DNA of 64,000 nt from Nocardia acididurans. Its GTDB lineage: Bacteria > Actinomycetota > Actinomycetes > Mycobacteriales > Mycobacteriaceae. The stretch is from positions 1-64,000 of the forward strand of contig NZ_JAERRJ010000005.1 of NCBI RefSeq assembly GCF_016741815.1. The letters run 5' to 3'. The notes beneath the pieces were generated by a model. That model was given only the letters and a program-made list of their open reading frames with translations. It was not told the origin of the DNA and searched no databases. The translations under genes were made by a program, and so were the position numbers. This document shows positions 1 to 6,389 of the stretch, one piece after another (position 1 is the first letter of the stretch; each line of letters opens with the position of its first letter).

Positions 1-22
1 TCATCGACCGGCGGCTTCGCCG

Positions 23-46
23 CATTTGCGACAGTGCGCGAACCGC
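23..46 (-). repeat. Degenerate CRK element, copy 1
   Basis: This is a 24-bp segment that matches the segment at 979-1002 in about 18 of 24 positions. Read on the minus strand it encodes Phe-Ala-His-Cys-Arg-Lys, and related stretches recur at 979 and 1824. It lies downstream of the HigBA-like pair. It is probably a remnant of a decayed gene family; I do not recognise the parent gene. Confidence 0.35.
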
Positions 47-154
47 TTGTGGTGGTCCCGTTCAAACTCACCACCTACCTCTCGTGCCGTGGTCGTGCTG
101 TCGAGGCGATGGTGCCGGGACCTGGCCTTCCGCGTCTGATGTCGTTTGTCGTAG

Positions 155-439
155 TCACGCGGCCAGGGATACCGACAGTTCGGCATCGAGGGCGGCGGCA
201 ACCCGTTCGAGGGTCGTCAGTGTCGGTACTACGTCACCGGCTTCGAGGCGGCTAATCGCGTGTGGTTTCATGCCGGTTCGCCGGGCTAGCTCGGTCTGTG
301 TCCAGCCTCGCGCTTCCCGGGCTGCGCGTACCTGGCGGCCCAGTTCGTGTGCCAGTGCGTATGCCTTCATGGCTGCCTGGTATTCGGGGGTGGCACGCTT
401 GGCAGCCAGGGTGGTGTCGAAGTCTTTCTGCGCGTTCAT
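155..439 (-). CDS. HigA-like XRE-family antitoxin
   Basis: This 94-aa protein has an XRE/Cro helix-turn-helix at about residues 35-90, containing the typical [12 protein letters not shown] and [12 protein letters not shown] stretches. It is the expected antitoxin and DNA-binding repressor of the preceding RelE/HigB-like toxin. The start ATG at 439 overlaps the toxin stop as ATGA, so translation is coupled. Toxin-first order is typical of HigBA pairs. It probably binds the perfect palindrome at 812-847 to autoregulate the operon. The reading frame extends further upstream, but the ATGA overlap and the domain boundary fix this start. Confidence 0.85.
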   Translation of the reverse strand: MNAQKDFDTTLAAKRATPEYQAAMKAYALAHELGRQVRAAREARGWTQTELARRTGMKPHAISRLEAGDVVPTLTTLERVAAALDAELSVSLAA

Positions 440-810
440 GATTCGGTGTCTCCCATCGGGGCGAACGTGAGGTGGGCCGGGTCGGTGTGGTTGGTCTCGC
501 AGACTTTGCGGGCCGTTTTCGCGCGGTCTATCTGGGCTGTCTCGCGCTGGCGGGTTTTGTGGAACACGGTCAGCAACACTGCTTTTCGGCCACCGGGGAA
601 CCAGTATGTGATGCGCGTGGCCCGGTTGCGGCTGAGTGTGAACCGGAGTTCGCGTACACCGTCCCCGAGATATCGGCAATAGGGTTCGGATAGTTCGGGG
701 CCGTAGGTGGCAAGCAGGCCGGCTGCGAAGTCGGCGCGGGCAAGGTCGGTAGGCGACAATTCGGCGAGGAACTCACGCACCTCTGGCTCGATCTCGATCG
801 CATACAGCAC
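436..810 (-). CDS. HigB/RelE-like toxin (Gp49-type)
   Basis: This 124-aa protein resembles the phage-derived Gp49-like/HigB branch of the RelE toxin superfamily: it has an N-terminal helical part, then RELRF and the RITYWF and [11 protein letters not shown] strands with basic residues. Such toxins are ribosome-dependent mRNA interferases. The start is GTG at 810, one base from the operator palindrome. No Shine-Dalgarno sequence is present, but a TAACCT hexamer at 817-822 (minus strand) ends 6 nt before the start codon, which suggests a leaderless transcript. The antitoxin gene follows with a 4-bp overlap. The C-terminal 25 residues look non-conserved. Confidence 0.82.
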   Translation of the reverse strand: MLYAIEIEPEVREFLAELSPTDLARADFAAGLLATYGPELSEPYCRYLGDGVRELRFTLSRNRATRITYWFPGGRKAVLLTVFHKTRQRETAQIDRAKTARKVCETNHTDPAHLTFAPMGDTES

Positions 811-811
811 T

Positions 812-847
812 GAACCAGGTTATCACATCAATGTGATAACCTGGTTC
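812..847 (-). promoter_or_regulatory. Perfect 36-bp palindromic operator of the TA pair
   Basis: Two 17-base arms (GAACCAGGTTATCACAT and its exact reverse complement) flank a CA centre. The dyad covers a TAACCT -10 hexamer and ends one base before the toxin GTG start. A repressor bound here would block a leaderless promoter directly, which fits autoregulation by the XRE antitoxin. Confidence 0.8.
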
Positions 848-895
848 GAGGTTCGCCCCGACTCCGGACGGCTCTGATCGAGATCTCCAGCTCGT

Positions 896-916
896 CGACC
901 AGCACCGCGCGGTTCG
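896..916 (-). repeat. Companion repeat, copy A
   Basis: This 21-bp sequence matches 1801-1821 in 18 of 21 positions. On the minus strand it encodes Asn-Arg-Ala-Val-Leu-Val, and the copy at 1801 keeps the same peptide. Both copies lie close to CRK element copies (979 and 1824), so the two motifs seem to be parts of one decayed gene present more than once. Confidence 0.35.
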
Positions 917-945
917 TATGCTGGTCCGTCAGGTCCACAGGAACG

Positions 946-975
946 CAAGACCGCAGGTTGTCACCTGCGGTCTTG
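946..975. terminator. 13-bp perfect hairpin
   Basis: CAAGACCGCAGGT and its reverse complement enclose a TGTC loop. The hairpin lies 3' of the decayed ATPase gene on the minus strand. No real U-tract follows on either strand, so terminator function is only plausible. Confidence 0.4.
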
Positions 976-978
976 TTG

Positions 979-1002
979 TATTTGCGGCAGCGTGCGAACC
1001 CG
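979..1002 (-). repeat. Degenerate CRK element, copy 2
   Basis: This is the second copy of the 24-bp element (minus-strand peptide Phe-Ala-Arg-Cys-Arg-Lys). It sits between the 13-bp hairpin and the 3' end of the ATPase pseudogene. It matches copy 3 at about 18 of 24 positions. Confidence 0.35.
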
Positions 1003-1016
1003 GGCTTGCAAACTGA

Positions 1017-1644
1017 TCAGCGTTCGGGGTTCGGGACTTCCCAGAGGGCGCTGACGGGCAATGCAGGCCGGTGTGGAGCACGATGCCGGTGAGGAAATCG
1101 CTCCCAGGCGTTCGGCGAGGTGGCGGAAGTCGTCGGGGCGCACCGCGGAGGCGGCTTTGACTTCGATGCCGACGACATCGCCGCGTCGGTTCTCGAGGAT
1201 GGCGTCGACCTCGACCCCGTCCTTGGTGCGGTATGGTACATCTCGACGTCCTCGGCGGACCAGGTGCGCTGGCGGGCGAGTTCCATAAGTACGAACCTCT
1301 CCAGTAACGGACCGAATCGGCCATTGGGGCGCAGCATGTTTCGCACGTCGGCGCCGACAAGATTCGCGGCGAGGCCGGAGTCGACGAAGGCGACCTTCGG
1401 GATCATCGTGGCGCGGTTGCTCGGGTTCCTCGACCAGGCCGGTATTCGTTTGATGAGGTAGACCTCTTCGAGAAGCGCCAGATAGCGTTTGACCGTTGGG
1501 GCTCCGAGCGCGAGATCGCTGCTGAGAGGTGTTCGCGAGCAGTTGTCCGGAGCGGGCTGCGACCAGTTGAGAAGTGCGCGCATCTCGGAGGCGCGCCTTG
1601 ATTGCCAGCAACAGCTCGGGTGCCCGCTGAATCTCGTCCACCAT
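1017..1644 (-). pseudogene. Decayed DUF4143-type AAA ATPase
   Basis: Family-typical pieces appear in different frames along one stretch. The Walker B region VDEIQRAPELLLAIK starts at 1644. The middle part with PTVKRYLALLEEVYLIKRIPAW, KVAFVDSGLAANLVG and FVLMELARQ follows in a second frame. The nuclease-like DGVEVDAILEN and VVGIEVKAA block returns to the first frame. The final PVSALWEVP is again in the second frame. Intact relatives are about 400 residues and begin with a P-loop, which is missing here. The gene is therefore 5'-truncated and carries at least two frameshifts. It should be treated as non-functional. Confidence 0.75.
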
Positions 1645-1800
1645 CAGGTGTGGCGAGTCGACGAATCCGTCTGCCGCTGCCTCAACTGCTATCTGATTGA
1701 TTTGTCGCTACCTGACTGGTTGATTCGTCGCGATAGAACCGCTGGATTGGTCGCTCCACGCGTCGTCTTCTTACAGGGCGGGTCACGATAATCGGCCCGC

Positions 1801-1821
1801 CGACAAGCACCGCCCGGTTCT
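1801..1821 (-). repeat. Companion repeat, copy B
   Basis: This sequence matches 896-916 in 18 of 21 positions and keeps the minus-strand peptide Asn-Arg-Ala-Val-Leu-Val. Here it lies directly beside CRK copy 3, whereas copy A is 62 bp from CRK copy 2, which suggests a deletion in between. Confidence 0.35.
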
Positions 1822-1823
1822 GT

Positions 1824-1847
1824 TGTTTTCGGCAATGCACGAACCCG
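1824..1847 (-). repeat. Degenerate CRK element, copy 3
   Basis: This is the third copy of the 24-bp element (minus-strand peptide Phe-Val-His-Cys-Arg-Lys). It lies about 100 bp beyond the 3' end of the vapBC operon. Confidence 0.35.
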
Positions 1848-1949
1848 ACGGGGGCGTTGTATTGCTCGCAGGTGCTGAACCGCTGCCGAGTGTGATCGCC
1901 GCGATGCTGGATTCGGTCGCAGCGAGATCGGTGCCTAGTTCGTCTCACA

Positions 1950-2357
1950 TCAGTCGAATGGGTTGAGTATGGATATGCCCGTGTCTGCCACGTCCGCGAC
2001 ATTGCGGGTGACGAAGGTCCACTCGTGGACCTTGGCGGTGGCGGCGAGCAGGCCATCCAATATCGGGACGGTCCTGGGGACGTTCATTCGAGCCCATTCC
2101 TCGGCGATGTCCGCGTCGACGGCGACAATGCGATCGCGATAGGCGGTGCGCAGGGTGCCGAGCCACGATTCGAGAATCTCTGCTTGCGGCGCATCCCGGG
2201 CGCGCAGACGCTCGATACCCAACCGGATTTCGCCAAGGGTGATGGCGCTGAGGTGGAGTTGATGGGAGTGCACCCCCTCGTACCAGGCGAGCACCTTGCG
2301 GTTTGGGTTCTTTTTACGCAGTTCGGACACGATGTTGGTGTCGAGTAGAAAGCCCAA
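1950..2357 (-). CDS. vapC: VapC-family PIN-domain toxin
   Basis: This 135-aa PIN-domain ribonuclease has FLLDTNIVSELRK at the N-terminus (first catalytic Asp), a conserved Glu in ITLGEIRLGIERL, and the later acidic residues in ILDGLLAATA and FVTRNVADVADTGI. This is the FitB-like layout. VapC toxins cleave RNA with Mg2+ when free of antitoxin. The start is TTG at 2357, one base after the antitoxin stop, so the pair is translationally coupled. All acidic catalytic positions appear intact, so the toxin should be active. Confidence 0.88.
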   Translation of the reverse strand: MGFLLDTNIVSELRKKNPNRKVLAWYEGVHSHQLHLSAITLGEIRLGIERLRARDAPQAEILESWLGTLRTAYRDRIVAVDADIAEEWARMNVPRTVPILDGLLAATAKVHEWTFVTRNVADVADTGISILNPFD

Positions 2358-2358
2358 G

Positions 2359-2607
2359 TCAGGTCGTCCAATCGATATCGCGCGGTGTTTCGCGGCTGCG
2401 GGTCAGATCGAGATCCTCGAGACTCGGACCGGAGCGTAGGAAGTCTTTGAAATCGGCGACTTCACCACGGAGCCTTCGATATTCGGCAATGTCGATCACC
2501 ACCGCAACCGCCTCGCCATGCCGCGTCACCACCTGCGGACCGTCGGTGGCGACGCTTCGGAGCAGTTCGCTGAACCGCTGCTTGGCTTCCTGGATCTGCC
2601 AGCTCAT
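2359..2607 (-). CDS. vapB: Phd/YefM-type antitoxin of VapC
   Basis: This 82-aa protein has the Phd/YefM fold signature: WQIQEAKQRFSELL at the start, then GPQVVTRHGEAVAVVIDIAEYRRL. The acidic C-terminal tail (SLEDLDLTRS) is the usual toxin-neutralising segment. ATG at 2607 has a good Shine-Dalgarno sequence (AGGAAGG, 7 nt spacing). It precedes vapC by one base. It should repress its own promoter through the TCTAG-rich dyad just upstream. Confidence 0.88.
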   Translation of the reverse strand: MSWQIQEAKQRFSELLRSVATDGPQVVTRHGEAVAVVIDIAEYRRLRGEVADFKDFLRSGPSLEDLDLTRSRETPRDIDWTT

Positions 2608-2624
2608 CGGTGGACCTTCCTCTG

Positions 2625-2654
2625 ATCTAGCCTGTCTAGACAGTCTAGATTCTA
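2625..2654 (-). promoter_or_regulatory. vapBC promoter and operator
   Basis: The perfect palindrome TGTCTAGACA lies at 2633-2642. TCTAG occurs three times (about 2626, 2636 and 2645), roughly one helical turn apart. On the minus strand a -10-like TAGAAT lies at 2649-2654, upstream of the palindrome, so a repressor bound here would cover the start of transcription. Confidence 0.55.
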
Positions 2655-2704
2655 CCCCTGACCAACCGTTTGATCCCGTGTTCCCACGCGGATTGGGCCT
2701 GCTC

Positions 2705-3058
2705 TCAGCGGAGTCTGGCACGGACTACGACGTAGGACGCGGCGTAGAGGATGAGGTCGGCGGCTACCGGGATGGTGGCGATGAGGGACGGCGGGTGGAC
2801 GGTCGGGCCTGCGAAGGCTGCCCATAGGACGATGGTTGCGGCGGTGGCGTAGGTGAGGGCTGCGGTCAGGCGGAAGGGGACGATCCAGCGTTGTGCGGTG
2901 TTCCAGTCGGCTGTTGAGCGTAGGTCGAGTGGGGGGCTTACTCCTGCGGCGGGGCCTTGTGGCAGGGCTCGCCGCAGGATCCGTATTACGAGTTGGGTGT
3001 TCGCGGCGGCCATCGTCAGGTAGAAGGCGGTCAGGACGGTGAGCTGGATGGTGTTCAT
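2705..3058 (-). CDS. Small multi-pass membrane protein
   Basis: This is a 117-aa protein of unknown function with three or four hydrophobic segments: about residues 5-27, 60-85 and 90-112. Start ATG 3058 is preceded by GAGGGAA at a suitable distance. It lies 155 bp downstream of the GtrA-like gene on the same strand and may share its promoter. I do not recognise a family. The last residues are basic (RARLR), which suggests a cytosolic C-terminus. Confidence 0.6.
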   Translation of the reverse strand: MNTIQLTVLTAFYLTMAAANTQLVIRILRRALPQGPAAGVSPPLDLRSTADWNTAQRWIVPFRLTAALTYATAATIVLWAAFAGPTVHPPSLIATIPVAADLILYAASYVVVRARLR

Positions 3059-3213
3059 GGTTCGGGTTCCCTCCTCGGTGCGGCGATCCTCCCGTCGCCG
3101 CTGCCGAGAACGATTCCGGGACAGGGGATCCGGGGCAATTGGCCGATGGTCGATTCGGCGGGAATCCGCAGGCACCAGGGTTGGGGCGGGTGTCCGGACC
3201 GGACGGTGCCGGG

Positions 3214-3717
3214 TCAGAAGACGAAGCCGCGCAGGGCCAGGAAGCGGAGGCCGCCGATTGCGGCCATGAGGGTGAGGACGGCGGTGGCCTGGGTGAGTTC
3301 GCCGAGGCCGGGGGCGCAGAAGTCGAGGGCGGCGAGGGCGGCGGTGGTGGCGAGGAGGCCGAGGACGGCGAGGCCGCCGCCTTCCCATTGGGCGGTGAAC
3401 CAGGTGACGCGGGTGGTGGCGCGGAAGGTGAGGCGGCGGTGGAGTTCGTTGGCGATCATCGTGCTGACGATCGAGCCGGCGATATTGGCGATGAGGGGGC
3501 CGGTGCCGTGGATTGCCAGGAACAGCAGGAGGTAGGCGATATTGCTGGCTCCGCCGACCAGGGCGAAGCGGATGAGCTGGGCCAGGATGTGGTCGCCCCG
3601 CAGGTAGTGCATGAGCCGGGTGCGGTGGTCGGTGCGCTGTATCGGGGAGGGACCGGCCCACGCGGTGTAGGCGCCGGAGAGCAGTCCCGGGCGGGTTGTG
3701 GTCTGCAGGGCGGTCAT
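3214..3717 (-). CDS. GtrA-family membrane protein
   Basis: This 167-aa protein has four predicted membrane helices and the GtrA/DPMS family pattern: LIRFALVGGASNIAYLLLF, then NIAGSIVSTMIANELHRRLTFR and a C-terminal ALRGFVF. GtrA-like proteins are membrane partners in polyprenyl-linked sugar transfer for cell-surface polysaccharide modification. A cytosolic leader of about 45 residues precedes the first helix. The promoter appears to be the minus-strand half of the divergent region at 3768-3800 (TTGTAT, 18 bp, TATAGT). Confidence 0.75.
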   Translation of the reverse strand: MTALQTTTRPGLLSGAYTAWAGPSPIQRTDHRTRLMHYLRGDHILAQLIRFALVGGASNIAYLLLFLAIHGTGPLIANIAGSIVSTMIANELHRRLTFRATTRVTWFTAQWEGGGLAVLGLLATTAALAALDFCAPGLGELTQATAVLTLMAAIGGLRFLALRGFVF

Positions 3718-3767
3718 GGTTTTCCGATCGAACGCTTGGCTTGGTCATGCCGCCGTCCGGCGACGGC

Positions 3768-3800
3768 TTAACTATACGTAGATGTATACGTATAATACAA
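3768..3800. promoter_or_regulatory. Overlapping divergent promoters with TATACGTA boxes
   Basis: On the plus strand TTAACT (3768-3773) and TATAAT (3791-3796) are 17 bp apart. On the minus strand TTGTAT (3795-3800) and TATAGT (3771-3776) are 18 bp apart. The motif TATACGTA occurs at 3773-3780, inside the palindrome TATACGTATA at 3785-3794, and again at 3870-3877. One regulator could therefore control both the GtrA-like gene and the hydrolase operon. The regulator is not identified. Confidence 0.6.
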
Positions 3801-3885
3801 GATCGATTGACCTGCGGCGATGCCCTGGGCCCGGCGCTTCCACGCCCGGAGTGCGGCTTGGGCGATGGGTATACGTAGCGGGCAG

Positions 3886-3928
3886 CGTCAGCTGACGGAT
3901 GTGGCGCACCGGGCCGGACGGCGACAGT
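3886..3928 (+). promoter_or_regulatory. LAL-regulon promoter, site 1
   Basis: The palindrome CGTCAGCTGACG (3886-3897) is followed, at the same offset as in the three other promoters of this island, by an xAnnnT hexamer GACAGT (3923-3928). It lies upstream of the hydrolase start at 3971 and leaves about 35 nt of leader. The same box occurs at 6340, 8965 (minus strand) and 11826. Confidence 0.55.
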
Positions 3929-3970
3929 GGGATCACACCTTGCATCCCACTGTTCGAAGGGCGAGAACTC

Positions 3971-4822
3971 ATGGTCTACAACGGAAATGGACGGATTCGG
4001 CGGCGTGCGGGCCGGATCGCGGCGGCGGTCGTGGCGGGTGTTGCGGGGGCGAGTCTCGCTGTCGCGTGTTCGGCCGGGACCGTCACCCATGCCGCGCCCG
4101 CCGAGGATGCGCCGCGGCCGACCGTGGTTCTCGTGCACGGGGCTTTCGCCGACGGGTCCAGTTGGAACGAGGTGATCGAGAAGTTGCGGGCGGAGCGGTA
4201 TCCCGTGGTGGCGGCGGCCAATCCGCTGCGCGGTCCCGCGGAGGACGCCACCACGCTGCGCGGCCTGATCAGCCGCATCGAGGGGCCGGTCGTGCTGGTC
4301 GGGCACTCGTACGGCGGGTCTGTCATCAGTGCGGCGGCGGCCGGGAACGACAAGGTGAAGGCGCTGGTCTATGTGGCGGCGTTTCTGCCGGCGCCCGGTG
4401 AGACCGCGCTCGAGCTGACCAACAGGTTCCCGGGCTCGACGCTGCCGGGCACGCTGAATCCGGTGCCGTTCACCACGATCGGCGGTACCGCGGGCACCGA
4501 TCTCTACATCCAGCAGGACAGGTTCCGTGCCCAGTTCGCGGCCGATGTCCCGGAGGATCGCGCCGCTCTCGCGGCCGCCTCGCAGCGGCCGATCGCGCAG
4601 GCGGCGCTGGAGGAGAAGGCCACCGTCGCGGCCTGGAGTGAGAAGCCCAGCTGGGACATCGTCACCACCGCGGATCTGAACATTCCGGCGGAGGCGCAGC
4701 GCTTCATGGCGGATCGGGCGCACGCGCGGGTCACGGAGGTGAATGCCTCGCATTCGGTGGCGGTTTCGCATCCGGATGTGGTCGCCGACGTGATCGAACA
4801 GGCCGCCACGGCCACCCGATGA
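3971..4822 (+). CDS. Alpha/beta-hydrolase lipoprotein
   Basis: This 283-aa protein has a lipoprotein signal peptide (RR at 10-12, hydrophobic 16-32, lipobox LAVAC with Cys33), then a compact alpha/beta-hydrolase domain. HGAF at 56-59 is the oxyanion loop, GHSYGG gives the nucleophile Ser113, and ASHSVAVSHPD near the C-terminus carries the likely catalytic His. The fold is the esterase type common in actinobacteria; the substrate is unknown. ATG 3971 was chosen because it begins the signal peptide. The flavoprotein gene follows 24 bp later, so they probably form an operon driven by the site-1 promoter. Confidence 0.85.
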   Translation: MVYNGNGRIRRRAGRIAAAVVAGVAGASLAVACSAGTVTHAAPAEDAPRPTVVLVHGAFADGSSWNEVIEKLRAERYPVVAAANPLRGPAEDATTLRGLISRIEGPVVLVGHSYGGSVISAAAAGNDKVKALVYVAAFLPAPGETALELTNRFPGSTLPGTLNPVPFTTIGGTAGTDLYIQQDRFRAQFAADVPEDRAALAAASQRPIAQAALEEKATVAAWSEKPSWDIVTTADLNIPAEAQRFMADRAHARVTEVNASHSVAVSHPDVVADVIEQAATATR

Positions 4823-4846
4823 TTCCGAAACCCGAAGGCACACATC

Positions 4847-6301
4847 ATGTCTGACGAGAACATCCAGACCTACGACGTCATCGTGCTGGGTGCGGGGCCG
4901 GTCGGCGAGAATGTCGCCGACCGCACCAGCGCCGCCGGGCTCCGCACCGTCATCGTGGAATCCGAGCTGGTGGGCGGCGAATGCTCGTACTGGGCCTGTG
5001 AACCCAGCAAGGCGCTGCTGCGGCCCGCGCTGCTGTATGGCGAGGCGGCGCGCTTCCCCGGCGTCGCGGCGGCGGTCACCGGCTCGCTGGATTCCGTTGC
5101 GGTGCTGAAACATCGGGATCGGATGTCGGCCGACTGGAACGACGCCGATCAGGTCGGCTGGCTCGAATCCGCCGGTATCGCACTGGTTCGCGGGCACGGG
5201 CGGCTGGACGGGGTGCGGCAGGTGACGGTCGCGACGCCGGACGGCGGCACGGTGCGATTGCGGGCCCGGCACGCGGTCGCGGTGTGCACGGGTACGCGGG
5301 CGGCTCTGCCGCCCCTGCCCGGCCTGGATGCGTTGCGCCCGTGGACGAGTCGTGAGGCGACCAGCGCCCGCGAGGTGCCGCGTCGTCTCGCCGTCGTGGG
5401 CGCGGGTGTGGTCGCGGTCGAGATGGCCACGGCCTGGCGGGCGCTCGGCTCCGAGGTCGTGCTCATCGCCCGGGAGCAACGTCTGCTCGCCCGGGTCGAA
5501 CCGTTCGCGGCGGAGCTGGTGGCCGATCGGCTGCGGGCCGCGGGTGTCGACCTGCGCCTCGGTTCGGGTGTCGTGAGCGCGGAGCGGGCGGGCGGGCCCG
5601 ACGACGGTGTCCATCTCAGCCTCACCGACGGCACCCGGATCGTCGCCGACGAGCTGTTGTTCGCGACCGGCCGCGCACCCCGCACCGACGATATCGGCTT
5701 GGAGACAGTGGGTTTGGCCTCCGGTACCTGGCTCACCACCGACGACTCCTGCACGGTGACGGCGGTCGCGGGCGACTGGTTGTACGCCGTGGGCGATGTC
5801 AACCACCGTGCGCTGCTCACCCACCAGGGCAAGTATCAGGCGCGGATCGCGGGGCGGGTGATCGCCGATCGGGCTGCGGGCCGGGAACTCGACGCCGCCC
5901 CGTGGAGTCCGCACGCCGCGACCGCCGACCTCCGCGCCGTCCCGCAGGTGGTGTTCACCGAGCCGGAGATCGCCGCCGTCGGCCTCACCACCGAGGACGC
6001 CGCGCGGGCGGGCCGCGCGGTCGATGTGGTCGACTACGACATCGGCCGGGTCGCGGGTGCGATTCAGCACGATCCGGAGTATCGGGGCCGGGCGCGCGTG
6101 CTGATCGATCCCGAGCGCGGGGTGCTGGTCGGCGCGACGTTCGCCGGGGCGGGCGTGGCCGAGCTGCTGCATTCGGCGACCATCGCCATCACCGGTGAGA
6201 TCCCGGTGGAGCGACTCTGGCATGCGGTGCCGTCGTTTCCGACGATCAGTGAGGTGTGGCTGCGGCTGCTGGAGACCTATCGGGATCAGCAGTCCCGGTG
6301 A
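4847..6301 (+). CDS. Pyridine nucleotide-disulfide oxidoreductase (MerA/Lpd-like)
   Basis: This 484-aa class I flavoprotein has FAD motif VLGAGPVGENVA, redox-active Cys pair in GGECSYWACEPSK, NAD(P) motif VVGAGVVAVEMA, the second FAD motif WLYAVGDVN, and a dimerisation domain ending in HAVPSFPTISE with the conserved His and Glu. It resembles mercuric reductase and dihydrolipoamide dehydrogenase, but it lacks a metal-binding N-terminal domain and the terminal vicinal cysteines of MerA. It should be a cytosolic NAD(P)H-dependent reductase of an unknown disulfide, quinone or electrophile. It follows the hydrolase by 24 bp. Confidence 0.88.
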   Translation: MSDENIQTYDVIVLGAGPVGENVADRTSAAGLRTVIVESELVGGECSYWACEPSKALLRPALLYGEAARFPGVAAAVTGSLDSVAVLKHRDRMSADWNDADQVGWLESAGIALVRGHGRLDGVRQVTVATPDGGTVRLRARHAVAVCTGTRAALPPLPGLDALRPWTSREATSAREVPRRLAVVGAGVVAVEMATAWRALGSEVVLIAREQRLLARVEPFAAELVADRLRAAGVDLRLGSGVVSAERAGGPDDGVHLSLTDGTRIVADELLFATGRAPRTDDIGLETVGLASGTWLTTDDSCTVTAVAGDWLYAVGDVNHRALLTHQGKYQARIAGRVIADRAAGRELDAAPWSPHAATADLRAVPQVVFTEPEIAAVGLTTEDAARAGRAVDVVDYDIGRVAGAIQHDPEYRGRARVLIDPERGVLVGATFAGAGVAELLHSATIAITGEIPVERLWHAVPSFPTISEVWLRLLETYRDQQSR

Positions 6302-6339
6302 CGGGAGAGACTTCGCCGCCGTGTGTGCGTCAGCGAGTA

Positions 6340-6389
6340 CGTCATTCGACGCTCGCGGGGCACGCACGGCGGCCTTTAGCGTCGCGCCC
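6340..6389 (+). promoter_or_regulatory. LAL-regulon promoter, site 2 (leaderless)
   Basis: The box CGTCATTCGACGC begins exactly 50 nt before the ATG. TAGCGT (6377-6382) lies 7 nt before the start codon and predicts a leaderless mRNA. The minus-strand promoter at 8965-8916 is built identically, with the same 50-nt spacing, the same box and the same TAGCGTCG. A further half box GCGTCA lies at 6327. Confidence 0.65.

Larger units (their letters stand above)
1645..1949. other. Gene-free stretch with repeat remnants
   Basis: No supportable gene lies here. The stretch contains the upstream debris of the ATPase pseudogene (1645-1790), a companion repeat at 1801-1821 and the third CRK element at 1824-1847. 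Its base composition is slightly less GC-rich than the flanking core genes. Confidence 0.5.
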
